Shown piece by piece: positions 34,977 through 46,639 of a DNA stretch of 64,000 nucleotides. A program made the position numbers and the translations under genes. Origin of the DNA: Chrysemys picta bellii. Lineage: Eukaryota > Chordata > Testudines > Emydidae. The stretch lies in NCBI RefSeq assembly GCF_011386835.1, contig NC_088791.1:26820998-26884997 (forward strand). Direction: 5' to 3'. Within the stretch, counting starts at the first letter, position 1; each line of letters starts with the position of its first letter. The notes beneath the pieces were generated by a model. It worked only from the letters and a program-made list of their open reading frames with translations. It was not told the origin of the DNA and made no database searches.

Positions 34977-36209
34977 TGTGACGCTGCACCTCATATTCTT
35001 CATAAAATATTGTTATAATATGAATATGGCATATCTAAGATATGTTTTATGCAAGATGGGTCATGTGAAGTATCATTGGAAAGGTTATGATTTGCTGAAT
35101 GTTATTATCCAATTTGTACACATGTATCATTCCGGTATCTGAAGTTAGGAATATTGACTATGTAACAATTACAACTGTGTGTGTACTTGGGGAACGCCCA
35201 CCAGACAGTAGGTAATGAGCCTGGATGGGCCATTAGGAAAGACAATGAGTCTTTGAAGATGCTGATCTCTCATCTTCCTGAAGTTCCTTCCTGTAACATT
35301 ACAAATAAACCTTAGCTCATGGTTGCTTTGACCTTGCAAGGTCATGTGATCATGTCACCTGGTACAGGACACCATCTTGAGATGGTACTTTTCCACTGAA
35401 GGGCGTGGGGATCAAACAGGGAAACAAAAGGTTCCTGCCATATGTAAATCCTATTTAAGGCTGGGGAGTGAATTAATCAGATCTCTTCTCCACTGCCTCC
35501 CTGCCTACGAAGGAAGACTGCTGAATACACCTGGAGAAACAAAGGAACTAAGCTGGGGAAAGGCAAGGGCTGAGTCCAGGCTAAGACAGGGGTAGCCTGT
35601 GAAGAGAAGTAACTGGAACCCTGAGCTGCAGAAACTCTGCAACCTGCCTAAAACAACATTTAGGGTGAGAAATTACTATTTGTAACCTGTTTCTTTAGTG
35701 TATTAAGTTTAGTTTGTGAGTTTCGTTTTATTTGCTCAGTAATGTGCTTTGTTCTGTTTGTTATCCCTTATAATCACTTAAAATGTACCTTTGTAGTTAA
35801 TAAGCTTATTTTTTGTTTATTTCAAAACCCAGTTTGTGCAATTCATAACTGGGAGGGGGGGGGGCAAAGAGTAGTGCATATCTTCCTCCACACTGAGGGA
35901 GGGGGGGATTTTTATGAGCTTACGCTATGTAGATCTCTATACAGCGCAAGACAATATAATTTTGGGTTTACACTCCAGAGAGTGGGTGCACAGGAGTCCT
36001 AGCTGAGTCCTCCCACCCAGAGCTGATCACAGACTCTGTGATATTCTACAGCTGGGGGCGTCCCTGCCTGTGTGTGTGCTGGAAAGGGGCTTGAGAGCCT
36101 GTCACAGCAGCACAGTGTAAGGGAAACCCAGGCTGGTAGGACAGGCAGGCTCAGTGGGACCCCAGCACATCCGATGGCACCCCAAAAGGGGGGGGTCCAA
36201 CCCCTCACA
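34977..36209 (+). mobile_element. Solo retroviral-type LTR (LTR-1)
   Basis: A 1233-base segment starts tgtgacgctg and ends cccctcaca (TG...CA). A 5-bp target duplication, accat, lies at 34972-34976 and 36210-36214. It has a TATA-like ctatttaagg at 35451-35460. It is the same family, in opposite orientation, as 44502-45597. No internal viral genes flank it, so it is a solo LTR left by recombination. A 5-bp duplication fits class III-type endogenous retroviruses or Gypsy elements; the class is inferred. Confidence 0.85.
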
Positions 36210-36214
36210 ACCAT

Positions 36215-37325
36215 AATGTGCTTTTTGACAATGCTGTGGATCAACATTTTAGAGCAATATTTTCATGGAAAAAGCACTGATCTGCATTAGGGACAAAGAG
36301 TACATTACAGTATTCACAATTGGGGTTCTGACTCAAGTCTGATCTGAATGAGCTAAACTTATCCCTCTGTAATTCCACTAGCAATTAATAAAATGCAGTT
36401 TCTATCCTGAAAGCTGGTATTTTGTTGAGGTTAGAATCCTCTTTGAAGCTAAAACCCAAGCAACAGGAAAATAATTGGACTTCTATGAAGCCAAAAGTTT
36501 GGACGATGGTGGCTTGCCCAATAATGTTTTTTTTGTTAATTTAAGTGATCAATATAACTTGATTATTCAGTATATATCATTGGGGATTTTTGTTTCACTT
36601 TTTTCTTTGTATAATCTTTTTCTTTGCTTTCTTAACTCCTCATAAGACTTGTACTTTGTTGTATTCTGAATCTGATATAAGGTCTGTATTTGCATAGCTT
36701 TTTCTTTTGATGATCAATCATCTTGTGCTTCTGATTTGCTTGTTACAGTGAGTTCCTTCCCCATTGCAAAAACAGAAGAGAAAAAACCCAAAATGTATTT
36801 TAAGAACAATCCAAGGATATCTGTATTTAATAAGTAAGTCTTGATTTCAGAGAGATGCTATTTGGACACAATTACATGGTTAATTAGAATTTGTAACCAG
36901 AAATCTGTTAACAGATTGGTATTGAAAGCCTTTGCTGTTTTATTTTTCATTAGTTTTAAAACTAATAATTATAAAGTAAATTAAAAAGATAATATTCCAG
37001 TATTCTTATTAGATATTATGCAAATTTCTGCTCTATTATTTTTCTACACAAGTCCAAGTCAATATTTAAAGATTCTCTTAAATTGCAAACTGAACCTCAT
37101 ATAATTCACAGGATATCTCCGCAGAATCCTAATCCGTTTTTAAGGTAATTTTGAAAAATGCTGGTAACTAAGCCCAGGAGGCTACAAATATCAAAAGGTC
37201 AGAGCAACTTGGCAAAGACAGCTCACTGGAAATTTCATAAGACCTCTCCATGTTGCAGGAGCAAAAACTAGAGCTACACACTTTGAGCCCCATCTGTCAA
37301 GCAAAAGCTTTCTGTCCCAACTGAA
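36215..37325. other. Unassigned AT-rich non-coding stretch
   Basis: No supported gene, RNA or repeat family. Confidence 0.4.
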
Positions 37326-37330
37326 AGCAA

Positions 37331-38655
37331 GTATCAGGGGGTAGCCGTGTTAGTCTGTATCTACAAAAACAACAAGGAGTCTGGGCACCTTAAAGACTAA
37401 CAGATTTATTTGGGCATAAGCTTTCGTGGGTAAAAACCTCACTTCTTCGGATGCATAGAGTGAAAGTTACAGATGCAGGCATTATATACTGACACATGGA
37501 GAGCAGGGAGTTACTTCGCAAGTGGAGAACCAGTGTTGACAGGGCCAATTCAATCAGGGTGGATGTAGTCCACTCCCAATAATGGATGAGGAGGTGTCAA
37601 TTCCAGGAAAGGAAAAGCTGCTTCTGTAATGAGCCAGCCACTCCCAGTCCCTATTCAAGCCCAGATTAATGGTGTTAAATTTGCAAATGAATTTTAGTTC
37701 TGCTGTTTCTCTTTGAAGTCTGTTTCTGAAGTTTTTTTGTTCAATGATAGTGACTTTTAAATCTGTAATAGAATGACCAGGGAGATTGAAGTGTTCACTT
37801 ACTGGCTTATGTATGTTACCATTCCTGATATCCGATTTGTGTCCATTTATTCTTTTGCGGAGGGACTGTCCGGTTTGGCCAATGTACATGGCAGAGGGGC
37901 ATTGCTGGCACATGATGGCATATATAACATTAGTGGATGTGCAGGTGAATGAGCCCTTGATGGTGTGGCTGATGTGGCTGGGTCCTCTGATGGTGTCGCC
38001 ACAGTAGATATGGGGACAGAGTAGGCAACGAGGTTTGCTACAGGGATTGGCTCCTGGGTTAGTGTTTCTGTGGTATGGTGTGTAGTTGCTGGTGAGTATT
38101 GCTTCAGGTTGGAGGGTTGTCTGTAAGCGAGGACTGGCCTGCCTCCCAAGGTCTGTGAGAGTGAAGGATCGTTTTCCAGGATAGGTTGTAGATCGTGAAT
38201 AATGCGCTGGAGAGGTTTTAGCTGGGGGCTGTATGTGATGGCCAGTGGTGTTCTGTTATTGTCCTTGTTGTGCCTGTCCTGTAGTAGGTGATTTCTGGGT
38301 ACCCGTCTTGCTCTGTAATCTGTTTCCTCACTTCCCCAGGTGGGTATTGTAGTTTTACGAATGCTTGATAAAGATCTTGTAAGTGTTTGTCTCTGTCTGA
38401 GGGGTTGGAGCAAAGTCGGTTGTATCTTAGGGCTTGGCTGTAGACAATGGATCGTGTGATGTGTCTTGGATAGAAGCTGGAGGCATGTAGGTAAGTGTAG
38501 CGGTCAGTAGGTTTCCGGTATAGGGTGGTGTTTATGTGATCATCACTTATTTGCACTGTAGTGTCCAGGAAGTGGATCTCTTGTGTGGACTGGTCCAGGC
38601 TGAGGTTGATGGTGGGGTGGAAATTGTTGAAGTCCAAGTACTTTGTAAGTGAAAA
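37331..38655 (-). mobile_element. Penelope-like element, 5'-truncated
   Basis: The minus strand begins within the RT C-terminal region. It reads KYLDFNNFHPTINLSLD, IHFLDTTVQISDD, TTLYRKPTDRYTYLHASSFY and RHITRSIVYSQALRYNRLC (38667-38340). After a linker it ends in a GIY-YIG endonuclease (37913-37554). The 3' tail (37460-37331) is the cttcggatgcat... gtagccgtgttagtctg... sequence also found alone at 29257. RT fused to a C-terminal GIY-YIG nuclease defines endonuclease-bearing Penelope elements. Frame changes occur around 38220-38410. No clear target duplication was found. Confidence 0.85.
37554..37913 (-). pseudogene. GIY-YIG endonuclease domain of Penelope-like element
   Basis: A 119-residue frame holds CQQCPSAMYIGQTGQSLRKR and NGHKSDIRNG: the YIG half of the GIY-YIG motif, then the conserved Arg-containing helix. 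A CxxC precedes it, as in Penelope linkers, and SEHFNLPGHS follows with the downstream conserved His and Asn region. The domain nicks target DNA for integration. The frame is open through to a natural-looking end at 37554, but it is cut off from an intact RT. Confidence 0.8.
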
Positions 38656-39265
38656 CAAAACCTCCAAAACAAAACAACATAATATGAGGAATATTTTTAA
38701 AGAAATTCAAGCCACTTCAATTAGGCTGATTTCCTTTATTGTATTTTGAACTAACATAGCACACTGTAATGGCCCAATGAATAGAAATGGCAGAATTATT
38801 TGATAACACTGACCATGTTTTGAAAATGAAACAGTAAAATATGAAAAAATTCTGTTTAGTCAAGATGCAGAGAGAATGTAAGGGAGGAAAATAAAGGGCT
38901 AATAGAAGAGCTCTTTTCCCCATGTTTCAAATTCACAATCACCTTGGTATAGAGACAACTGTTATTGCACTACACGAATGTGCTTTATAGAAATTAATGA
39001 AGCAATGCTGCTATGTTCTCATCATGCATCCTGTTTAAACCCTTTGGTTTAAATACCCTTGGTACTGATGTTATGGTAACTCCCCATACACCATTCAGTG
39101 TGTTGACATGTTTGGGGGTTTCTGTTGTGTTTTTACTAATTTCCACTATTATTAGCAAATGCGCCAGTAGCTTAATAAAGATGGGAAAAGGTTCAAAATA
39201 TAAAGTAGGGAGATAAAACAGATGTATGAGTCAAAAATATCAAAGGGCTTAAGTACACATCACAC
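38656..39265. other. Unassigned non-coding stretch
   Basis: No supported gene. It separates the Penelope element from the 3' end of the jockey/RTE-type LINE. Confidence 0.4.
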
Positions 39266-40269
39266 ACATTTTAGCCATTCAGTAGCATCAGGGATAGACC
39301 AGCATGAGATGAGCAGCCTTTGGTAGGCGTGCAGCGTCCTCAACCGCACCGCAGCAATACACAGAGCTGTTCCTGAGTCACCAGGTGTGGTCATTTCCCA
39401 TACATCTCACCACTCCACATCTGAAATGGTTGAATTTCTACGAGAGATTGCCTGGCTTCGAGCTGCCACACTGTCTCTCATAAGGCTGAGTGGTGATGAA
39501 GGAGTTTCTGACAGAGGGAGCAGCTCATTCCCATTCTGCTCACCATAATGTGACAGCATCCGCTGTAGAGATGGTCAGTAATATAGTCCAGATTGGTCAT
39601 GTGCTGATGAGTCAGTGGCAATACACCTCTCATGTATCTTTTAAAAAGTGGTAGTTGTGGCATCTCCTGTGTGTTTGCTGCAATACAACACCTGATGTTA
39701 GGAGGCAGGATATTAAAAAGGACTGGTAGCCACTTGGTGTTTTTTGGTCTCATTGTTCCTGCTGTTCTCCAAATGAGTAGCAGAGTGTTTGCACTTTAAC
39801 TCCCCAAGTTGAGCCTGCTAGCTTATTTAGAAGGCCATTTCAGTTCTTAATCTCCTCAACTACCTTGGTGAAGCGTCCTTTTAGGTACTTAAGTGTACAA
39901 CCTAGAGTTCTTCTTTGAGTCATGTGGGAGCTCCACTTTCGGTGACTGTATGCTCTGAGCCTCTAGTCGGAGAACTTTGACAGGAGTATCTGGCCAGGCC
40001 ACACATGTGCTCTCTCCAGCTCTCGCCTGTGGCGACAGTTGATTAGCACTGTGGGGCCACCCCCCTTCTCAGTTCCTTCTCAACTGCCTTGGTTCCTAGT
40101 CAGAGCTCTGGCAGTGCCTTCACTCACTTTACCTCAGAATTAGTTTAGTTAGATTAGTCAATTAGTATAGTGCAGTTAGGTTTTTTGGTTAAGATCCCTT
40201 TACTACTTTTCTCCCCATTAAAAAAAATTTTTTTTTCATTTCATCCCCTTAAGGGTCGTTATTTTTCCT

Positions 40270-41870
40270 CAGAATGCCAGGGTCTCCTGGCTTTAAACGC
40301 CGCCTGTCGTGAGGCAATTCCAATCTCCAACGGACACTCGCAACGTGTCCGGTGCCTGGGGGAAACTCATGCACCTCAAAAGTGTATATAGTGCCACAAT
40401 CTTAAGGCCCGGACAAGGAAAGCGAGGGACCTTAAACCGAAACTTATCCTGATGGAGAATTCCCTCCATCCCGCCTCAGACCTGGGATCATAAACTTCTC
40501 CTGTCGCCCTATCACCACATGTTGTTTCCGACAGACCCCCCTACTCTACCCCGCAAGGAAAGAAACTGTCTCCTAAAGGACGTGGACAGATGAGAGCTAA
40601 CATTCCCCCTACCAAGACCGCGTCAAAGAGGAAGTGTTCCCCAATTCTATCCATCACATCGGTACTGACCACGCCGCAGCTTAGTACCTTTGAGTCGGCA
40701 GGGACTGCCGGTCCCGGTGCTTCCGTCAAAGCCATAGACCCTAAGTGGCAGGCTCTAAGGAGGGCAGAGAAGACTGCCCCCCTCTACCTCAGCAACAGTA
40801 GCACAGACAAAGCGCTCGGTACCGAGCAACTCTGCACACTACAGACAACGTCACCTCTTGGCTCTATGATGCACAGAACAGATACTACTGCACTACAGAT
40901 TACCATGCCATCCTCTGCATGGTCTATGCTAGCTCTGTTCCCATTGGTACCGCATTGTCTTCCAGTACCACCACAATTCTCCGTACCGCATTCCACACAG
41001 ATACCTCCATCGGTACTGCAACCTCAACAGTTTCTTGCACCGAAGGACCTGACGATTGCCCCAGTACCAGAATCACCTCTCCTCGGTACCAATACTTCTT
41101 TGGTACTTTCACTGCCATTCACTCCACCAACTAGATCTGCCCCTCCTTTCTCTAGTTAGGAGGACGAGGAAGGGGAGGCTTTCTCCTCCCAACACACTTC
41201 ACCTATACAAGGCAGTGTTTGGTCTGCACATCAGCAGTGCCCTAAACATGTGCCGCAGCCTGATTTTCAGGGATGGTATGGTCACCTGGGGGCCTCCACC
41301 TAAGCCCTTCCCACCTCAGTGGGCATTCTGGGACCCGTGGGCAGCTCATAGACAGTATTGCCCCAAACCTGAGTGGCACCATGAAGGTACACAGGCACTC
41401 TTCACCAAAATTCACAGTGCCAATAGATGCCCCTCCCGAACTGACCTTTGAGGAGACAGAATTAGTCTTAGATCAGGAGGCAGCTCCTGCTACCACCACT
41501 TCATTCTCACCAGACGAGACTATCAGGCCCCCCTCTGCCTACTGCTGGAGACGATTTCAGAAATTTCCAAGAACTCTTCAAAAGAATAGCAGACACACAC
41601 CAGATACCCCTAGAGGAGATCTTTGAGTCACGTCACGAGCTCTTGGACATACTCCACACGTCTGCCTCCTCCTGATTAACACAGCATTCATGGAACCCGC
41701 CACAAACATCTTGCAGACCCCCCGCTACCATCCCACCCACATGTAAGAGGGAGGACAAAAAATATTACGTCCCTTCAAAAGGGTTTGAATTCCTATTCAG
41801 ACACCCTCAGCCAAATTTATTGGTAATCGATGCAGTTAATGAATAGGGCAAACAGCATTACTCTAGAACC
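40270..41870 (+). pseudogene. DIRS Gag-like region
   Basis: Broken plus-strand frames, rich in Ser, Thr and Pro with repeated Gly-Thr/Pro-Val-Pro-type phrases, span this interval (for example 40590-41159, KRKCSPILSITS and KWQALRRAEKTAPLY). Later comes KREDKKYYVPSKGFEFLF, which is like the C-terminal end of DIRS ORF1 proteins. Position between the 5' repeat and the recombinase supports a Gag-like role. Direct sequence evidence is weak outside the C-terminal phrase. Confidence 0.5.
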
Positions 41871-41879
41871 ACTCCTTAT

Positions 41880-42475
41880 GATAACCCAATTTGCTCATTC
41901 AATTATCAAGATTCCTCCAGGGAGTGTGCAGCCTCTACCCAGAACCCAGAGCCCCCAATGTCCCTGTGGGATCTGACCTTTGTGCTTCTATCTCTCACAA
42001 CCGCCCCATTCGAACCTTTGGCCATATGTTCTCTTCTACATCTTTCCATGAAAGTAGCCTTCCTAGCTGCCATCATGTCCGCTAGGCATGTGGGAGAAAT
42101 AGGGGGTCTTATGGCAGGTCACTCTCAGACCTCACCCTAAATATTTGCTTGAAGTTCCTTCTTCCTTCCACATTCATCAACCTATCCATCTTCCCACGTT
42201 CTTCCCTAAACCTCACAAGGATAGACAAAAGGCAATTTTCCACACCCTGGACATCAGAACAATGCTAGCCTTTTATCTTGAACAGACCAAGTCGTTCAGG
42301 AAGACTCCTAAATTGTTCCTCTCCATCACAGAATGTTCCAAAGGCAAACCCATTGCTAAGCAAAGACTTTCTAGAAGGATTTCAGATTGCATCTACCTCT
42401 ATTACTGACAACATGACCTACACCCCTCCCCCTCCCACTCATGGGTTAGAACACACTTCACAAGATCTGTAGCCA
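41880..42475 (+). pseudogene. DIRS-B tyrosine recombinase remnant
   Basis: Pieces align with DIRS-A in order. WDLTFVLLSLTTAPFEPLA and MSARHVGEI (catalytic Arg region) lie at 41958-42140. HTLDIRTMLAFYLEQTKSFR and KGKPIAKQRLSRRISDCI are at 42145-42408. After a frame change, RTHFTRSVATSAAF has the HxxR box (His codon 42454-42456, Arg codon 42463-42465). The C-terminal region with the nucleophile Tyr is not readable. At least two frameshifts. Confidence 0.7.
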
Positions 42476-42654
42476 CATCCGCTGCCTTCCTGAACGAAAT
42501 GCTTATTATCAACATATGCAAAACATCAACACTATATCATTGATCAGGTCTAAGCTCCTGACACACAGCTGGGACACATGACCCTCTCATTTATTCAGAA
42601 CTAACTCCGAATCCCTCCTCCAAGCCAAGGGGCACTGCTATACAGTCACTTAAA

Positions 42655-43009
42655 GTGGAGCACCACAGGGACATCACTTGAAGAAGAGAGGGTTACTCAC
42701 CTTGTGCAGTAACTAAGGTTCTTCAAGATGTGTGTCCCTGTGGGTGCTCCACTACCCTCCCTCCTCCCCTCCACTTTGGAGTTCTCATCAATACTCTGCG
42801 GTAGAGAAGGAACTGAGAGGTGGGGCGGCCGCACAGTGCTAATCAACTGCCACCATAGGTGTGAGATGGGGCGAGCGAATGTGTGGCCTAGCTGGGTACT
42901 GCTGTTGAAATTCTCTGACTAGAGGCACAGGGTGCACAATGACCTAAAATGGAGCACTCACAGGGGGATACATCTCGAAGAACCTCAGTTACTGCACAAG
43001 GTGAATAAC
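42655..43009. repeat. DIRS-B split inverted repeats
   Basis: 42692-42752 and 42950-43009 are reverse complements over about 58 bases (gttactcaccttgtgcagtaac against its complement ending 43009). A further inverted piece lies at 42655-42686 against 42720-42752. The layout mirrors that of DIRS-A at 20218-20563, although the sequence differs. Confidence 0.8.
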
Positions 43010-43026
43010 CTTCTGTTACACCTAGA

Positions 43027-44496
43027 TATATTGGCTTTGGGTCATGTGCTAGTCATTCTGCATTCAAGGTGCTGAGTCCTCATGAAACATTTTCATGACT
43101 GAGGTGAAAACATGAGGACACCATCTTTGACACACTGGATTTAAGACTCCAATTACTGCAGTAGCCACTGATAGCTACCATATTTTGGTTCAGATTGTCC
43201 TTGGTCTTTTTGAAGTCCCTGTCTCTTGAAGCTAGGCAGATGTCATCCACATACCTGAATGGCTTTGAGATTGTTGGAGGTAGATCTTTCTGTAAATATA
43301 TTGAAAAAGGGTAGGGCAAAAACAGATCCCCGAGGGACACTGTTCTTCTGGATCCTCCATGTGCTCAGTTTATTTTCTAGCATCACCTGGAATTGTCTGT
43401 TTCAAAAGATCATTTCCGTAACTATAACAACCCATTGAGGTAACATCTTTGACATCATGATCAACAGGCCAATGTGCCAGACAGTAGTCAAGAAACACAA
43501 CCTCTTGTCTTTTTTCCTTCTGTTGAAAACCATTTTCTGTACAGGTGGTAAGAGCAAGAACTAGGTCTGGAACCTTGCCCTGTTCATCACTCAGATCCTG
43601 TTCTACTGTGGGCATGATTCTTTGCGGAATTAGTTGCTCCAAAAGTTTGTAAGTACAACTCAGAAGTGATTATCCTATGGTAGCTAGCTGGAACAGATTG
43701 GTGCTTTCCTGGTTTTGGTATAGCTGTTGACAATCATTTTATGCTCTTCTTACAAAGAAGAAACAGAATTTCTGGTGCAATCTTGTCAAGGCCACATGTT
43801 TTTCTTGCTTTCAGTAGTGCTCTCTTCACATCTTCAGTGGATAAAGGCTGAAAGATGTCATATTCACATGAAGGTGGAGACAATCTTTATGGGTGCCATT
43901 CCCTCTTTACTGATTCCTCAAATGGCATGTCCCTGTTGGCTTTTGTCATATTGCTTAGGTGTGTGGTGATGCTGTTTGGGGACACTTTCCACTGGTGTGT
44001 GGTTAGTGGTTTCTGTGCTGCGCCAAGCTTCCTTCTGAATGACTGTGCTTTCCTGCTAGATCTTGTCACATCCGTAGTTGAGGTAACTTATTCCCAACAT
44101 TCCCTGCAACAGGCATAGAGGTTGTCAGTGGTTTGCTGTCTCTAAGTTACCAGATTCTTCACACTGCTTCAGAAGTTCTATGCATTCCACATCTAAGCAG
44201 GCTATGTAAGTCTTTTGTTGGCCACATGGGATGGATTTAGTGTCTGCTTCAAAGATTGCTTTTGAGAAGCAAGTGTAAGCATTTTCTTCAGAATATTATG
44301 TGGTATTCACACTATGTGCTCATTGATCAACTGACAATTTTTTCCCAGTCTTCCCTTCCATAATTCCACCATAATCTAGGTATAGTGATTATTATGGAGA
44401 TTGTCACTCCTATCAGAATAAGAATAGGGCAGAAGGGGACAGGTACTGGCTGTGTGGGAAGTTTCCAAGAACTCCACAGGAGGCTGGTAACAGTTG
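43027..44496 (-). pseudogene. LINE reverse transcriptase (middle piece)
   Basis: The minus strand contains SFRRKLGAAQKPLTTHQWKV and SPNSITTHLSNMTKANRD (44069-43887), then ENGFQQKEKRQEVVFLDYCLA (43642-43370; first Asp region of the RT). It then reads SKPFRYVDDICLASRD (43340-43080; the second catalytic motif with an intact Asp pair), YCSNWSLKSSVSKMVSSCF and HDPKPIYLG. Several frameshifts separate these blocks. The downstream part resumes beyond DIRS-B at 39899. Confidence 0.75.
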
Positions 44497-44501
44497 GCCC
44501 C

Positions 44502-45597
44502 TGTGATGAGTCGGACCCCTCTTCTGGGATGCCACCTATGTACCAGGATTTCACTGAGCCTCTCTTGCTCAACCAGCCTGGGTTCCCGCTCCCTGCTTTG
44601 CTGAATTAGGCTCTCTGGCCTCTTGCAGCACACACACACTGGTAGGGCCACACCCCGCTGCAGTCACAGACTGAAGTCAGCTCTGTGTGAGAGGACTCCC
44701 CCAGCACTCACGTGCACACCTTTTGGGAGATAAACCCAAAATAATGCTGTATTGCACTGTATAGAAAAACCTGCACAGCACAAGCTCATAAAAATCCGCC
44801 CTCTTCCTCAATGTGAAAAGAGATGTGCAGGACTTCTTGCCCCCTCCTGTTAGAAACTGCATTAACTGGGTTTAATAATAAACAAAATACATTTTATTAA
44901 CTATAAAAGGGAGATTTTAATTGGTTCAAGGGATAGCAAACAGAACAAAGCAGATTACTAAGCAAATGAAACAAAACACGCAAACTGAGCTTAACACACT
45001 AGATACATAGGATACAAATTAGCAAATTCTCACTCTGAACGATAAACAGGCTGGCAGATTCTTAAGGCACAAGTTGCCTTGGCTTTCCCAGGTTTTCTTA
45101 CACAGGCTAAAAATCCTTCCAGCCTGGGACCATCACTTCCCACAGTTCGGTCTTTGTTCCTCAGGTGTGTTGTAGGGTGAGTGAGGTCCTCTCCTGTTGT
45201 CATTGTCCCTCTTTTAGATCTTCCCCCCACATGCTGGAAACCTTTTTTGCTGTGACCTGAGTCAAACAGTTCCCACTGTGTCGAGCTGTCTCTGAGAGGT
45301 GTCTACTGCACACAGTTCCTGGGGTAATCCTTGTGTGCTTGTGTGCATTTCTTCAGTAAGCCACTAACATTGTCTGGCCTCATCCAGTGTAGCACATTTG
45401 AAATACAGAGATATGGTCAATATTTCCAGCTTCAGATACAAAAATGATACATGCATACAAATTGGATAAGCACATTCAGTAAATCATGACCTTTCTAATG
45501 ATACCTCACATGGGCCATCTTGCATAAAGTATATCTTAGTTATACCATATCATATCATATCCATATTTCTATGAAGAATATGGAGTATAATGTCACA
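44502..45597 (-). mobile_element. Solo retroviral-type LTR (LTR-2)
   Basis: A 1096-base TG...CA segment reads, on the minus strand, tgtgacattatactcc... through to ...atcaca. It is flanked by the 5-bp duplication gcccc at 44497-44501 and 45598-45602. It is the reverse-oriented relative of 34977-36209: the shared stretches include the atcttcctc / gatttttatgagctt region and the gtatcattagaaaggtcatgatt region. Removing it with one gcccc rejoins the LINE that surrounds it. Confidence 0.88.
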
Positions 45598-45602
45598 GCC
45601 CC

Positions 45603-46267
45603 CTGTTGAGATGTCCCACTTGAGGTCAGTAGAACAGCAGTACTTCCATCATGCAGAGAAAAAGTGGCTGGCTGCTTAAGGAAATGAAAGAACTATAGAT
45701 CATTTATAGAAGCCCAGTCTGTGAGATCTTGTTCATTCTTGTCAGACTCTCTTATAGCCCCAGGAGGTGTGGTGACTGTTGAAGCCCCTAACAGATGGAT
45801 GGATGTTGAAGTGTTTGTCAAGATGGGGTGTTTCAGGCTACATCAGCAGGTTTATAAACATTTGCAACTTCAAACTGACTAACTCTTACAATATCACAGT
45901 GAGGCAAAGTAGTTGGTAGGGCCTCCTCATAAATATCAGATTTCACATAAATGGCTCTGCCACATTTTCCATGAAGATTGTAGCTAACAATGTCATAGAC
46001 TCTCACTGTCAGCCCACTGGCAAGGAAGGAATCTGCATGCTTTTCTAAGAGACCACTAACATTCACCCTGTGACAGGCCATGAGATTCTCTATTACTGAA
46101 TGCTTTGCAGCTGACAGCCCCTCAGTACTGAGTTGAAGAATGGAGAGAAAAGGATCAACAAGTATAACTCCCGTATCACTGTGAACTGCAGGAAGCCAGT
46201 ATAAATGGTTAAACAAAGAATTGGTTTTGAAATCTAAACCTTTTATACAGGTCTGTGCATGCAACAT
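45603..46267 (-). pseudogene. APE-type endonuclease of the split LINE
   Basis: The 144-residue frame 46267-45833 contains VIENLMACHRVNVSGLLEKH, VRVYDIVSYNLHGKCGRAIY and HCDIVRVSQFEVANVYKPAD, the central part of an apurinic-type LINE endonuclease. Beyond a stop, broken sequence continues with LTDWASINDL and KQPATFSA near 45700-45620, the region just before the catalytic SDH-type end. The usual Glu of the LQETH motif reads as LLEKH here. Confidence 0.65.
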
Positions 46268-46639
46268 TAAATGCTATTTAACAATCTTACCTTGCAATAG
46301 CCCTGATGAAGTCCAGAGAGACAGTACATTTGTACTTCGGTCCATCAAGCTGGTCATCATGGCCAACCAAGGTTAAAAGCTGGAGTGTCACAAGAGAGGT
46401 GATCTAGAAACAAGAGACATCACTGAAACATTACTCACTTTTGCAAACAGGAATAACAATGACCAAATTTTCATTTGTCACCAACATAACTTTTGCAAGG
46501 TCACCAAATGTCTCTTATTTCATAAGGAAGTTCTACATTTGGCTATACTGTCCCACTGACTGTCACACTGTTCTGAAACCAGCTGACCCAGAAGGGTGTA
46601 AATTCACATGACCAGGTCTGCAGCAGGAGCAGCCTTATG

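Larger units (their letters stand above)
39907..43019 (+). mobile_element. DIRS-type retrotransposon with internal deletion (DIRS-B)
   Basis: Plus-strand order is a short terminal repeat (gttcttctttgag... at 39907), a Gag-like region (about 40270-41870), the tyrosine recombinase (41880-42475) and split inverted repeats (42655-43009). No RT or RNase H is present: the Gag-like sequence passes into the recombinase at about 41870, so an internal deletion removed them. Coding and terminal sequence differ from DIRS-A, so it is another lineage. It lies inside a LINE. The heptamer acctaga occurs at both edges (39900-39906 and 43020-43026). Confidence 0.75.
39270..46267 (-). mobile_element. Jockey/RTE-type LINE in three pieces, split by DIRS-B and LTR-2
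   Basis: Three collinear minus-strand pieces belong to one LINE: endonuclease 46267-45603, reverse transcriptase 44496-43027, and C-terminal region 39899-39270. The gaps are exactly a solo LTR (44502-45597, 5-bp duplication gcccc) and a DIRS element (about 39907-43019). Across the DIRS gap the protein runs from HDPKPIYLG into TLKYLKGRFTK, and across the LTR from FSA*WKYCCSTDLKWD into ANCYQPPVEFL. The C-terminal piece has NKLAGSTWG and TKWLPVLFNILPPNIR. The endonuclease is of the APE type. The clade (jockey, RTE or a relative) is not settled. Stops and indels make it dead. Confidence 0.75.

Noticed and set aside
40541..41118. Minus-strand frames opposite the DIRS Gag-like region
   Set aside because: Shadows of the plus-strand Ser/Thr/Pro-rich frame.
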